From Actinomyces sp. oral taxon 170 str. F0386 (GTDB lineage Bacteria; Actinomycetota; Actinomycetes; Actinomycetales; Actinomycetaceae), in assembly GCF_000195595.1 (NCBI RefSeq), contig NZ_GL882538.1, positions 79,267-143,266 on the forward strand: DNA of 64,000 nt. Reading direction: 5' to 3'. Both the position numbers and the translations under genes were made by a program. The notes beneath the pieces are model-generated. The model was not told where the DNA came from. It did not search any database and saw only the letters and a program-made list of their open reading frames with translations. This document shows, piece after piece, positions 25,880 to 36,551 of the stretch; position 1 is the stretch's first letter; each line of letters starts with the position of its first letter.

Positions 25880-25993
25880 GCGCGCAAGCAGCCTGCTGAG
25901 CCTGGAAGCGCAGAGAATGCACGGTGGGCGCCGTCGAGATGGATCGCTCGACGACGCCCACCGGCGTCTACAGGGGCGTGCTTCGCCCGGGTG

Positions 25994-26983
25994 TCAGCTC
26001 AGGCGCACCGGCTGGCCGGAGTGGGCCGACTCCGTGGCGGCCTCGGCCAGGCGCAGGGCCGCGATGGCGTCCCCGATACTGGTGGGCGGCGTGGTGCCGG
26101 CCTCGACGGCCTCGATGAAGGCGCTCAGCTCGATGCGGTAGGCGTCGGCGTAGCGCTCCAGGAAGAAGTCGAGGTAGGGCTCCTGGGCGTCGGTGACCTC
26201 GCCATTGGACAGGCGCACCGTGGTGGCGCGGATGTTCTCGGCGAACAGGGCGCCCTCGCGTCCCGAGGCCTCCAGGCGCTGGTCGTAGCCGGAGGAGCAG
26301 TGGCGGTTGTTGATGATGGTGGCCACGGCGCCCGAGGCGGCCTTGAGGGTGACGACGGCGGCGTCGAAGTCGCCGGTGTCCTTCAGGGCCGGGTCGAGGT
26401 TCTGTCCGGCGGCGTAGACCTCCTCGATCTCACCCAGGAAGAAGCGGGCGGTGTCGAAGTCGTGGATCGTCATGTCCCGGAAGATGCCGCCGGAGACCTT
26501 GATGTACTCCGCCGGCGGGGCCGCCGGGTCGCGGCTGATGATGGTCAGCTGCTCGATGTCGCCGATCCTGCCGGCCTCGACCGCGGCGCGGGCGGCGGCG
26601 AAGCTGGGGTCGAAGCGGCGGTTGAAGCCGAACATGACGGGGACCTTGACGGAGTCGAGCTCGGCCTGGGCGGCCTCGACGTCCTTCATGTCCAGGGCGA
26701 TCGGCTTCTCGCACAGCACCGCCTTGCCCGCCTTGGCGGCTGCCAGCAGGTGGGGGATGTGCAGCGGTGTGGGGGAGCCGACGATGACGGCGTCGATCTC
26801 GGGGTCGGCGAAGACCTCCTCGGCGTCCTTGCAGGACCGAGCCCCGTAGGAGGCGGCGAGCTTCTCCGCGGCGTCCTCGAAGGGGTCGCAGACCAAGGCG
26901 AGCTTGGCCTGGGGGTGGGCAGCGATGGTCTTGGCGTGGACGTGGCCGATGCGGCCGGCGCCGATGACGGCGATGGAGAGCAT
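25994..26983 (-). CDS. Inositol 2-dehydrogenase-like Gfo/Idh/MocA oxidoreductase
   Basis: 329-residue dehydrogenase close to IolG. Rossmann motif IAVIGAGRIGHVHAKTI at residues 4-20, AVLCEKPIALD near 92 (catalytic Lys), GFNRRFDPSFAAAR near 124, and GGIFRDMTIHDFDTARFF near 168 (Asp and His of the active site). The NNRHCSSGYDQRLEASG segment is typical of inositol dehydrogenases. ATG 26983 has AAGGAG 5 bases upstream. It lies 186 bp downstream of the transaldolase on the same strand and probably shares its IolR-controlled promoter. It is the second of two strong iolG candidates; this one could handle another inositol isomer. Confidence 0.85.
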   Translation of the reverse strand: MLSIAVIGAGRIGHVHAKTIAAHPQAKLALVCDPFEDAAEKLAASYGARSCKDAEEVFADPEIDAVIVGSPTPLHIPHLLAAAKAGKAVLCEKPIALDMKDVEAAQAELDSVKVPVMFGFNRRFDPSFAAARAAVEAGRIGDIEQLTIISRDPAAPPAEYIKVSGGIFRDMTIHDFDTARFFLGEIEEVYAAGQNLDPALKDTGDFDAAVVTLKAASGAVATIINNRHCSSGYDQRLEASGREGALFAENIRATTVRLSNGEVTDAQEPYLDFFLERYADAYRIELSAFIEAVEAGTTPPTSIGDAIAALRLAEAATESAHSGQPVRLS

Positions 26984-27169
26984 CCTTGCTCCTTCTGCGT
27001 GTGAGTGCGTGTCTGAGTTGGTTCCTGAATGGCGGTCAGTGGTGAGTGGGAGGGCGGGGGACGACGCGGAACGTGTCTGGGCGCGTCGCCTCCCCACCCA
27101 GGTGCGGCGGATGCCGCCTGTAGCCGACCGGGCTCCCACCAAGGCCCGGGCGAGCCGGATCAGGGCTGC

Positions 27170-28246
27170 TCAGGGCTGGGGCATGATGACGTCGCGCACC
27201 AAGGCGTCCAGGTCGGCGTCGGCCTGGAGGAACCCGCGCAGGGTGCGGCGGGTGGCGCCGAAGGAGTCGAACTCCTCGGGTGTCATGCCGTCGGGCTCGT
27301 AGGCGCGTACGAACTCGGGGATCGATAGGAGCGTCTCCATGATCTCAGGGGCCACGGGCTCGTCGATGCGCTCGACGACCTTGTAGTCGGAGTCATTGAT
27401 GAGCTTCTGCCAGGCGAAGGGCGGGGAGACGACCAGGTCGCCACCGACCAGCTCGGACCACTGCAGCACGTTGCGGAAGGCGGCCGACAGGACGCGGGCG
27501 CGCAGGCCGCGGGCCTGGAACTCCTGGTAGGCGCGCTTGAGGGCGGCCACGCCGCCCCACTCCAGGTGGCCGGGGTCGATGAAGAGCTTGTCCCGCTTGG
27601 CCACGATCTTGAGCCAGTCGTCCAGGCGACCGCCCATGAGGGTGACGACCGGGCCCATGGTGGAGACATCCTTCCCCTCGGCCTCGCGGCGCTTGAGACC
27701 GCGCTCGATGGCCTCGCCGGTGGCCACGGCCTGGGGCACCGAGAAGGAGACCGTCACGTTGACCGACACGCCCCGGTAGGTGGCGTCCTCGATGGCCTTG
27801 ACGCCCACGGAGGTGGCGGGGATCTTGACGATGATGTTCTTGGCCAGGTTGGAGAACTCCTCGGCCTGGTCGGCCAGGGCCTTGGCGCTGCGGGCCAGGC
27901 GCGGGTCGGTCTGCATGGACAGGCGGCCGTTGCGTCCCTTGTGCTCCTCGAAGATGGGCTCGAGCAGCGTGGCGGCCTCGATGCTCATCTCGCGCACGAC
28001 CTGCCAGCCGATCTCGGACTCGGTGGCCTCGGGCATCTCCTCGGCGAGCTCGGCGATGCGGGGGAGCCACACGTCCTTGCGCTGGTTGATGCAGGTGTAG
28101 GCGATGGTGGGGTTGCAGGTGGCGCCGACGCCGCCGAAGGAGATGGACTGGCGCAGCTCGTCGGGGTCGGCCGAGTCGTTCCACAGTGCGGTGGGCGTGT
28201 TGCGAGCAGCGTCGAGAAGGGGGCCGGGAGTGTATTCGATGCTCAT
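27170..28246 (-). CDS. Transaldolase family protein
   Basis: 358-residue transaldolase-like barrel (start ATG 28246; ATG 28273 would add nine residues). The Schiff-base lysine lies in NIIVKIPAT near residue 138. The family start of the barrel is GVGATCNPTIAYTC near 40, with SVNVTVSFSVPQAVA near 160. Longer than the 220-residue fructose-6-phosphate aldolase type. It sits next to iolG- and iolR-like genes, with an IolR-type operator about 100 bp upstream, so it seems to be part of inositol catabolism rather than the pentose phosphate pathway. The exact three-carbon transfer it performs is unknown. Confidence 0.85.
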   Translation of the reverse strand: MSIEYTPGPLLDAARNTPTALWNDSADPDELRQSISFGGVGATCNPTIAYTCINQRKDVWLPRIAELAEEMPEATESEIGWQVVREMSIEAATLLEPIFEEHKGRNGRLSMQTDPRLARSAKALADQAEEFSNLAKNIIVKIPATSVGVKAIEDATYRGVSVNVTVSFSVPQAVATGEAIERGLKRREAEGKDVSTMGPVVTLMGGRLDDWLKIVAKRDKLFIDPGHLEWGGVAALKRAYQEFQARGLRARVLSAAFRNVLQWSELVGGDLVVSPPFAWQKLINDSDYKVVERIDEPVAPEIMETLLSIPEFVRAYEPDGMTPEEFDSFGATRRTLRGFLQADADLDALVRDVIMPQP

Positions 28247-28344
28247 CTGTTCTGTGCTCTCTTTCGGGTTCATCCGCGCAGGCGTCCTTGCAGCCGCGGT
28301 CCGGTAGCCCCTATTGAAGTGCGCTCAGCGTCATCTGTCAACAA

Positions 28345-28358
28345 ATTGTCAGGACAAA
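28345..28358. promoter_or_regulatory. IolR-type operator (ATTGTCAGGACAAA)
   Basis: One mismatch to TTTGTCNNGACAAA; 99 bp upstream of the transaldolase start at 28246. Confidence 0.68.
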
Positions 28359-28399
28359 GATTCCTGGGAGCGGCGGTGGTGCTCGTGCTGGCGCACGGG

Positions 28400-29152
28400 T
28401 TAGCTCGAGAACAGGGAGGTCTCGAAGGTGTAGCGCGAGGCGCGGTAGATGTGCTGGCCGTACTCGATGACGCGGCCCGACTGGTCGTAGGTGATGCGGG
28501 TGGCGGTCAGCAGGGCGGCGCGGCGGCGCTCGTGGAGCAGCTCGGCCTCGCGGGTAGTGGCGTTGCGGGCGCCGATGACCTGCTTGGCGGTGGTGGGGAT
28601 GATGTCCTGGGCGCGCAGGAGGTCGTAGAGCCCGCCATCCTCCAGATCCTCGAGCGTGGGGGCCATGGAGGCCGGCATGAGGTTGGAGAGCACCGCGATC
28701 GGCTCGCCGTCGGCGCAGCGGATGCGGGCGCAGGACACGACGGCGGTGCCCTCCTCGACCTCGAGGTGCTCGGCGTCCTCCGCATCGGCCTCGTGCTTGG
28801 TGTAGTCCAGCACGGTGGTGGAGGTGGTGTGGCCGGCGGCGGACAGATCCGACAGCAGACTGGTCAGCTGCATCGGCCGGTGGACGTGCATGGGGGAGAC
28901 GATCGTGCCCACGCCTCGACGGCGCTTGACCAGGCCGCGGTCCACCAGGTGCTGGAGGGCCTGGCGTGCCGTGGGGCGAGAGACCTCCAGGCGCTTGGCC
29001 ATGGAGAGCTCGTCCTCGAGGCGGGTGCCGGCCGGCAGCGTGCCGTCGAGGATGAGCGAGGCCAATGGCTCGGAAATTTGCGAGTGCAGCGGCGTCTTGG
29101 AGGCGCGGTCGATCGTGATGTCGAGGGCGAAAGGGGATGCTGAATCGGACAT
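28400..29152 (-). CDS. iolR: GntR-family regulator with UTRA domain, probable inositol-regulon repressor
   Basis: 250-residue regulator. The N-terminal winged helix (about residues 18-85) contains LEDELSMAKRLEVSRPTARQ and LVDRGLVKRRRGVGTIV; the C-terminal HutC/FarR-type UTRA ligand-binding domain (about 95-245) includes EEGTAVVSCARIRCADGEPIAV and a final YDQSGRVIEYGQHIYRASRYTFE. ATG 29152 matches the family N-terminus. It is divergent from iolC, and the shared gap carries an IolR-type palindrome. Its central place and the spread of the same palindrome before nearly all catabolic units make it the best candidate for the master repressor, as IolR is in Corynebacterium. The gene symbol rests on that inference. 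Confidence 0.82.
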   Translation of the reverse strand: MSDSASPFALDITIDRASKTPLHSQISEPLASLILDGTLPAGTRLEDELSMAKRLEVSRPTARQALQHLVDRGLVKRRRGVGTIVSPMHVHRPMQLTSLLSDLSAAGHTTSTTVLDYTKHEADAEDAEHLEVEEGTAVVSCARIRCADGEPIAVLSNLMPASMAPTLEDLEDGGLYDLLRAQDIIPTTAKQVIGARNATTREAELLHERRRAALLTATRITYDQSGRVIEYGQHIYRASRYTFETSLFSS

Positions 29153-29344
29153 GAGATAAGCCTGTGCGTCAGACGTGACAATGCCTTGAGCATACGGACG
29201 GTGTGCGCTGATGTCACGCACTGTCGTTATCGTGGGCGTCGTGATGACGGGGGTCGCCGTGGCCGCTGTGTCTGTTGGCGTGAGGCGAGTGCGGGTGTCG
29301 TCCTGCGTGGACGTCCCGGCCCGTCTCGCGATTGCCTGACGTCA

Positions 29345-29358
29345 AATGTTCTGACAAA
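29345..29358. promoter_or_regulatory. IolR-type operator (AATGTTCTGACAAA)
   Basis: Three mismatches, but a fully conserved right half. Between gntR (193 bp to its start) and iolC (106 bp to its start), allowing autoregulation and control of iolC. Confidence 0.55.
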
Positions 29359-29463
29359 TGCTTGACCTGGAGGCGTGCCGTGAGGCAGGCTTCGCAGTGA
29401 CGCCCGGCGCAGGCCTTATTCCTCGAGACCTGCGGGCCCCAAGGATGTGGAGACGCGATCACC

Positions 29464-30507
29464 GTGACGACAGCAACGACGGCAACGACCAAGGTGACCG
29501 AGGCGGTCGCGCCCGAGAGACTGCCCGGAGGCACCGATCGGCTCGACGTGCTCACCATCGGGCGCTGCGGCATTGACATCTACCCCCTCCAGATCGGTGT
29601 CGGGCTGGAGGACGTGGAGAGCTTCGGCAAGTTCCTGGGCGGAAGCCCCACCAACGTGGCGGTGGCCGCAGCCCGCTACGGGCACCGCGCCGCCGTCGTC
29701 ACCGGCGTGGGCAACGACCCCTTCGGGCGCTTCGTGCACACCGAGATGCGTCGCCTGGGAGTCGACGACCGCCACGTCGTCACCAAGGCCGCCTACAATA
29801 CCCCGGTCACCTTCTGCGAGATCTTCCCGCCGGACGACTTCCCCCTCTACTTCTACCGCGAGCCCTCGGCGCCCGACCTGGAGCTGACCTGGGACGACCT
29901 GCCGCTGGAGGCCGTTAGCGACGCCTCCATCTTCTGGATCTCGGTGACCGGACTGAGCAAGGAGCCCTCGCGCTCGGCCCACCACGCGGCCCTGGGCACC
30001 CGTGACCGGAGGCGCTTCACGATCGCCGACCTCGACTACCGCCCCATGTTCTGGAAGGACAAGGAGACGGCCCACCGGGAGGTCTCCAGGATCCTGCCCA
30101 AGGTCACCGTCGCCATCGGCAACCGGGAGGAGTGCGAGGTCGCCGTGGGCGAGCGCGACCCCGAGCGCGCAGCCGATGCCCTCCTCGAGGCCGGCGTTGA
30201 GCTGGCCATCGTGAAGCAGGGCCTGGAGGGGACGCTGGCCAAGACCCGCACCGAGCGCGTGGAGATGCCCGTGACCTCGGTGACCACGAAGAACGGCCTG
30301 GGGGCCGGTGACGCCTTCGGCGGGGCCATCTGCCACGGCCTGCTGTCGGGATGGTCCCTGGAGAAGACCATCTTCGCCGCCTCCACCGCCGGGGCCATCG
30401 TCTCCTCGCGCCTGGAGTGCTCCACCGCCATGCCCACCGAGCCCGAGCTGCTCGAGCTCATGCGCGCCCGCCGCGACGAGGTCGCCCCGAGCCTGACGGA
30501 CCTGTGA
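29464..30507 (+). CDS. iolC: 5-dehydro-2-deoxygluconokinase
   Basis: 347-residue PfkB-family kinase that phosphorylates 5-dehydro-2-deoxygluconate with ATP. The N-terminal GRCGIDIYPLQIGVGLEDV at about 33-51 and GGSPTNVAVAAARYG near 60 are IolC hallmarks; the C-terminal NGLGAGDAFGGAICHG near 280 holds the catalytic aspartate and the ATP-binding glycines. GTG start at 29464. The first 25 residues are a Thr/Ala-rich extension. First gene of the rightward iol series, 10 bp before the aldolase gene. Confidence 0.93.
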   Translation: MTTATTATTKVTEAVAPERLPGGTDRLDVLTIGRCGIDIYPLQIGVGLEDVESFGKFLGGSPTNVAVAAARYGHRAAVVTGVGNDPFGRFVHTEMRRLGVDDRHVVTKAAYNTPVTFCEIFPPDDFPLYFYREPSAPDLELTWDDLPLEAVSDASIFWISVTGLSKEPSRSAHHAALGTRDRRRFTIADLDYRPMFWKDKETAHREVSRILPKVTVAIGNREECEVAVGERDPERAADALLEAGVELAIVKQGLEGTLAKTRTERVEMPVTSVTTKNGLGAGDAFGGAICHGLLSGWSLEKTIFAASTAGAIVSSRLECSTAMPTEPELLELMRARRDEVAPSLTDL

Positions 30508-30517
30508 GGAGACCCCG

Positions 30518-31447
30518 ATGAGCGCGATCCCCACTCCCGCTGCAGCCACCAGTACCGCCTCCGGCGGCGGTTCCAGGCCACTGACGCACACCGTCACCGA
30601 GATCCGGGCCACCGACCCCGGTCGTATCGGCCGGGCCCTGGCCCAGCGCCCCCGCGCCGAACTGGCCAGGGCCGGGCGCCTCATGGTCATCGCCTGCGAT
30701 CACCCGGCCCGCGGGGCCCTGGGAGCCGGCGAGCGGCCCCTGGCGATGGCCGACCGAGAGGACCTCCTCCAGCGCTGCGTGGCGGCGCTGTCCCGCCCCG
30801 GCGTCAACGGGTTCCTGGGAACCGCCGAGATCATCGAGGACCTGGCGCTCCTGGGCGCTCTGGACGGCAAGCTCGTGTGGGGCTCCATGAACCGGGTCGG
30901 CCTCCAGGGGGCCTCCTTCGAGATGGACGACCGCTTCGGCGCCTACGACGCCGAGGGCATCGAGGCCTCCCACCTCGATGGCGGCAAGATGCTCACCCGC
31001 ATCAACTACGCAGACCCGGCCAGTGCCGCGACCCTGAAGGCCAGCGCCCAGGCCATCGACTCCCTGTCCGAGCGCGGGCTGAACGCGATGATCGAGCCCT
31101 TCATCTCCCGGTGGGAGGGCGGACGGATCGTCAACGACCTCAGCGAGGAGGCCGTCATCCGCTCGATCTGCATCGCTCAGGCGCTGGGGTGCAGCTCGGC
31201 GCACACCTGGCTCAAGCTGCCCTGCGTCAGCGGGCCCGCCTCAATGCGGCACGTCATGGCCTCCACCTCCCTGCCCAGCCTCATTCTGGGCGGCGAGGTC
31301 TCGACCGACCCCGAGGCCACCCGGGCCTCCTGGGCGGCGGCCCTCGAGCTGCCCAATGTCAGGGGACTGGTCGTGGGTCGCTCCCTGCTCTACCCGGGCA
31401 ATGACGACGTCGAGGCCGCCGTCGACGCCGCCGTCGCCCTGCTGTAA
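30518..31447 (+). CDS. Cgl0159-like (beta/alpha)8 aldolase, probable DKG-6-phosphate aldolase
   Basis: 309-residue TIM-barrel protein resembling the Cgl0159-type family found beside iolC in actinobacterial inositol clusters (as remembered). LMVIACDHPARGALG near residue 55 is the DhnA/LacD-like substrate loop, GGKMLTRINYADPAS near 155 carries the expected Schiff-base lysine region, and the C-terminal SLILGGEVSTDPEATR and VRGLVVGRSLLYP are phosphate-binding loops. It most likely replaces IolJ and cleaves 2-deoxy-5-keto-gluconate 6-phosphate to dihydroxyacetone phosphate and malonate semialdehyde. Ten bases after iolC, hence one operon. Confidence 0.82.
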   Translation: MSAIPTPAAATSTASGGGSRPLTHTVTEIRATDPGRIGRALAQRPRAELARAGRLMVIACDHPARGALGAGERPLAMADREDLLQRCVAALSRPGVNGFLGTAEIIEDLALLGALDGKLVWGSMNRVGLQGASFEMDDRFGAYDAEGIEASHLDGGKMLTRINYADPASAATLKASAQAIDSLSERGLNAMIEPFISRWEGGRIVNDLSEEAVIRSICIAQALGCSSAHTWLKLPCVSGPASMRHVMASTSLPSLILGGEVSTDPEATRASWAAALELPNVRGLVVGRSLLYPGNDDVEAAVDAAVALL

Positions 31448-31582
31448 GCACCTGATGCACCCGCAAGCGGGCTGACCGCCCCGGCCCGCAGCCACCGCAA
31501 CCGCCGTCAATCGGCCCCCGGTCGGGCCCCCAATACGAGACAATCCGCACAAGTACCACCCAGGAGCTGAAGGAGCACCACC

Positions 31583-32500
31583 ATGGGCCACACCGACCGC
31601 ATCGCCCAGCCCGAGACGTCGGGCCAGTCCCGCTACGTCATCCGCGCCGGCGAGCTCGCCCACGACAGCTACGAGCTGGACCTCACCCCGGAGCGGGCCG
31701 GCTGGGAGTGGTCCTCCCTGCGAGTGGTGGCGCTCGACCCCGGCGGGAGCCTGACCGTGCCCGCCGGTGAGCACGAGTACCTCGTTCTGCCCCTGTCGGG
31801 GGGCTGCAGCGTCCAGGCCGGCAGCGAGCGCTTCGAGGTCGCCGGACGCGAGTCGGTCTTCACCGACATCACCGACTACGTCTACGTCCCCCGCCGCACC
31901 GAGGTGACCCTCACCAGTGCCAGTGGTGCCCGTATCGCCCTGCCCGGTTCCAAGGCGACCACCGACAAGCCGCTGCGCTACTGCCCGCGCTCCGAGGTCG
32001 GCACCGGCCTGCGCGGCGCCGGTCCCTCCTCTCGTCAGGTCAACAACTACGCCCTGGGCAACGACGTGGAGACCTCCCACCTGCTGGCCTGCGAGGTCCT
32101 CACCCCCGGGGGCAACTGGTCCTCCTACCCGCCCCACAAGCACGACGAGCACTCCGAGGTCGAGCGGGTCCTGGAGGAGATCTACTACTACGAGGTCCGC
32201 TCCGGCGACGACGGCGACGCAGAGGGATTCGCGCTCCAGCGCATCTACCCCTCTCCCGGTCACGACATCGACGTGTGCACCGAGGTGCGCGGCGGCGACG
32301 TCGTCGTCATGCCCTACGGTTACCACGGCCCCTCCGTGGCCGCCCCCGGCTACGACCTCTACTACCTCAACGTCATGGCCGGCCCCGCCGAGGACTCCGT
32401 GTGGCTCATGACCGACGACCCCCACCACACCTGGGTGCGCCAGACCTGGGAGGGGCAGGAGGTCGACCCGCGCCTGCCCATGACCCCCATGAACGACTAG
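31583..32500 (+). CDS. iolB: 5-deoxy-glucuronate isomerase
   Basis: 305-residue bicupin isomerase that turns 5-deoxy-D-glucuronate into 5-dehydro-2-deoxy-D-gluconate. The C-terminal cupin metal site is PPHKHDEHSEVERVLEE at about 177-193 (His, His, Glu), with GGDVVVMPYGYHGPSVAAPGYDLYY near 240. Length is that of the family. ATG preceded by GAAGGAG at good spacing. 135 bp after the aldolase and 54 bp before iolD on the same strand. Confidence 0.93.
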   Translation: MGHTDRIAQPETSGQSRYVIRAGELAHDSYELDLTPERAGWEWSSLRVVALDPGGSLTVPAGEHEYLVLPLSGGCSVQAGSERFEVAGRESVFTDITDYVYVPRRTEVTLTSASGARIALPGSKATTDKPLRYCPRSEVGTGLRGAGPSSRQVNNYALGNDVETSHLLACEVLTPGGNWSSYPPHKHDEHSEVERVLEEIYYYEVRSGDDGDAEGFALQRIYPSPGHDIDVCTEVRGGDVVVMPYGYHGPSVAAPGYDLYYLNVMAGPAEDSVWLMTDDPHHTWVRQTWEGQEVDPRLPMTPMND

Positions 32501-32554
32501 CCGATCCTCCCTTCGACCGCCCCCACCACCTGAGAAGAGCAGAGAAGAACCACG

Positions 32555-34462
32555 ATGAGCAACGAAGCCTACGCCGGCACGATCCGTCTGACGGTCGCCC
32601 AGGCCACCATCCGTTTCCTGTCCAACCAGTACTCCGAGCGCGACGGCGTCGAGCAGCGCCTCATCGCCGGCGCCTTCGGGATCTTCGGCCACGGCAACGT
32701 GGCCGGCATCGGCCAGGCCCTCCTGCAGAACGAGATCGCCCGCGCCGACGGCGAGCAGGAGATGCCCTACATCATGCCCCGCAACGAGCAGGGGCAGGTG
32801 CACGCGGCGGCCGCCTTCGCCAAGACCACCAACCGCCTCCAGACCTACATGTGCACGGCCTCCATCGGCCCGGGCTCCCTCAACATGGTCACCGGCGCCG
32901 CCCTGGCCACCACCAACCGCCTGCCGGTGCTGCTCTTCCCCTCCGACCAGTTCGCCACCCGCGTCCCCGACCCCGTGCTCCAGCAGCTCGAGGACCCCAC
33001 CAGCCTGGACGTCTCGGTCAATGACGCCTTCCGTCCCGTCTCGCGATTCTTCGACCGCATCAACCGTCCCGAGCAGCTCATCCCCTCGCTGCTGAACGCC
33101 ATGCGCGTGCTCACCGACCCCGCCGAGACCGGCGCGGTCACCATCGCCATGCCCCAGGACGTCCAGGCCGAGGCCTTCGACTGGCCCGTGGAGCTCTTCC
33201 GCAAGCGCGTGTGGCACGTGCGCCGCCCGGTGCCCGAGCCCGCCGCCCTGGAGCGCGCCGTCGCCCTCATCAAGGCTGCCAAGCGCCCCCTCATCATCGC
33301 CGGCGGAGGCACCGTCTACGCCGGTGCCAGCGAGGAGCTGCGCGCCCTGGCTACCGCCACCGGCATCCCGGTGGGCGACACCCAGGCCGGTAAGGGCGCC
33401 ATCAACTTCGACCACCCCAGCGCCGTGGGCGGCGTGGGCTCCACCGGCTGCGACTCCGGCAACCACATCGCCGACAAGGCCGACCTCATCATCGGCGTGG
33501 GCACCCGCTACTCCGACTTCACCACGGCCTCCAAGACCCAGTTCAAGAACCCCGACGTGAAATTCGTGAACATCAACGTCACCCCCTTCGACGCCGCCAA
33601 GGAGAGCGCCGAGATGGTGGTGGCCGACGCCCGCGAGGCCCTGTCGGCCCTCACCGAGGCGCTCGCGGACTACCGCGTGGAGGCGGCCTACTCCGATGAG
33701 ATCACCCAGGAGAAGGAGGCCTGGCTCAGGGCCACCGAACGCTGCTACCACCTGGACCACGGGCCCCTGCCCGCCCAGACCGAGGTCTTCGGCGCCCTCA
33801 ACGAGCTCATGGGGGAGGAGGACGTGGTCATCAACGCCGCCGGCTCCATGCCCGGTGACCTCCAGGCCCTGTGGCAGGCCCGCAGTCCGCTGCAGTACCA
33901 CGTGGAGTACGCCTTCTCCTGCATGGGCTACGAGGTGCCCGCCGCCATGGGTGTCAAGCTCGCCCGGCCGGACGCCGAGGTGGTCTCCATCGTGGGTGAC
34001 GGCACCTACCAGATGCTCCCCATGGAGCTGGCCACCGTGGTCCAGGAGAACATCAAGGTCATCTACGTCCTGCTGCAGAACTACGGCTTCTGCTCCATCG
34101 GTGCCCTCTCGGAGTCCCGCGGCTCCCAGCGCTTCGGCACCAAGTACCGCCAGCGTGGCGAGGGCAGCCACCTGGCCGACGAGCAGGTCATCGACGGCGT
34201 CGACATCGCCGCCAACGCCCGCTCCTGGGGACTGGACGTCCTCGAGGTCCACACCATCGAGGAGTTCAAGGAGGCCTACCGCAAGGCCGAGGCCTCCAAC
34301 CGTCCCACGATGATCCACATCGAGACCGACCTCTACGGCCCCAACCCGCCCGGGTCGAGCTGGTGGGACGTCCCGGTCTCGGGCGTCTCCGAGCTGGAGT
34401 CCACTCAGCGCGCCTACGAGGAGTACCTGCGTGACCGCAAGCCTCAGCGTCACTACCTGTAA
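32555..34462 (+). CDS. iolD: 3D-(3,5/4)-trihydroxycyclohexane-1,2-dione hydrolase
   Basis: 635-residue thiamine-diphosphate enzyme that opens the ring of the diketo-inositol made by IolE. The three-domain layout is visible: PYR domain (residues 1-200, with YIMPRNEQGQVHAAAAFAKTT), central domain (about 205-360, LIIAGGGTVYAGA), and PP domain with the ThDP/Mg signature VVSIVGDGTYQMLPMELATV near 470, continuing NYGFCSIGALS. Length matches IolD (about 640). Directly downstream of iolB; a strong hairpin follows the stop. Confidence 0.95.
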   Translation: MSNEAYAGTIRLTVAQATIRFLSNQYSERDGVEQRLIAGAFGIFGHGNVAGIGQALLQNEIARADGEQEMPYIMPRNEQGQVHAAAAFAKTTNRLQTYMCTASIGPGSLNMVTGAALATTNRLPVLLFPSDQFATRVPDPVLQQLEDPTSLDVSVNDAFRPVSRFFDRINRPEQLIPSLLNAMRVLTDPAETGAVTIAMPQDVQAEAFDWPVELFRKRVWHVRRPVPEPAALERAVALIKAAKRPLIIAGGGTVYAGASEELRALATATGIPVGDTQAGKGAINFDHPSAVGGVGSTGCDSGNHIADKADLIIGVGTRYSDFTTASKTQFKNPDVKFVNINVTPFDAAKESAEMVVADAREALSALTEALADYRVEAAYSDEITQEKEAWLRATERCYHLDHGPLPAQTEVFGALNELMGEEDVVINAAGSMPGDLQALWQARSPLQYHVEYAFSCMGYEVPAAMGVKLARPDAEVVSIVGDGTYQMLPMELATVVQENIKVIYVLLQNYGFCSIGALSESRGSQRFGTKYRQRGEGSHLADEQVIDGVDIAANARSWGLDVLEVHTIEEFKEAYRKAEASNRPTMIHIETDLYGPNPPGSSWWDVPVSGVSELESTQRAYEEYLRDRKPQRHYL

Positions 34463-34523
34463 GGCCACTACCTGGAGGGATCACAGGTAGGACGCGGAAG
34501 TGGTGCGTTTCCGCGCCATCCGC

Positions 34524-34566
34524 GACGGCGGGGCCCACGGCGGACAGTGCTGTGGGCCCCGCCGTC
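34524..34566 (+). terminator. Hairpin terminator after iolD
   Basis: Perfect 15-bp stem (34524-34538 with 34552-34566), loop 13 bases, about 60 bases after the iolD stop. No U-tract. Confidence 0.6.
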
Positions 34567-34667
34567 TGCCTCGGCCCGTGTACGTGAGCCTCTGACATGG
34601 GCTCTCGGGGCGTCGTCGGGAGCCCGAGGGCGACCCGGGAAGATCACGATGTGGTCAACGCCCCCAT

Positions 34668-34681
34668 TTTGTTCTGACAAA
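34668..34681. promoter_or_regulatory. IolR-type operator (TTTGTTCTGACAAA)
   Basis: One mismatch to the palindrome; 157 bp upstream of iolA. Confidence 0.68.
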
Positions 34682-34837
34682 ATGACGTCATCCGCTGCCT
34701 AGGACGTTAGGCTTGGGGCACACGCAAGGCGCTGGGCGCCCGGCCGGTCCGCCACTGAGACCTTGGTCGGAGTCCTGTCAGGCCCACCCCACAGGCGGGG
34801 ACGGGCCCGCGAAACCGACAATCAGGAGTCGATAACG

Positions 34838-36331
<1,494 letters not shown>

Positions 36332-36353
36332 GCGCGGCCGCCCGCCACATCAC

Positions 36354-36424
36354 CGCGGACGCACCTTGGGCCTTCAGAGACTGATCCCGCAGGATCAGTC
36401 CGCGAGCCCTAAGGTGCGTCCGCG
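36354..36424 (+). terminator. Two-stem structured terminator after iolA
   Basis: Outer 14-bp stem (36354-36367 with 36411-36424) encloses an inner 9-bp stem (36379-36387 with 36392-36400, loop of four). About 22 bases after the iolA stop. Confidence 0.6.
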
Positions 36425-36454
36425 CATTGTTGGGACCGCTGGAGATCAGACATA

Positions 36455-36468
36455 TTTGTTAGTACAAA
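36455..36468. promoter_or_regulatory. IolR-type operator (TTTGTTAGTACAAA)
   Basis: Keeps the outer TTTGT and ACAAA arms; 84 bp upstream of the isomerase-iolG operon. Confidence 0.62.
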
Positions 36469-36551
36469 GACCTAGGTTTCTGACTGGAGAAGGAGTACAG
36501 TGGACGCCAAGTCCGAAACGATTCGGAAATCGCCTCGCGAAGGAGACAACG

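Larger units (their letters stand above)
34463..34837. other. 375-bp intergenic region iolD-iolA
   Basis: Holds the iolD hairpin terminator (34524-34566) and the iolA operator (34668-34681). No gene seen. Confidence 0.5.

Noticed and set aside
31241-34468. 1075-codon open frame on the minus strand
   Set aside because: It is the antisense shadow of the iolB and iolD coding region; Val/Gly/Asp/Glu-rich with no domain, as expected opposite G/C-third codons.
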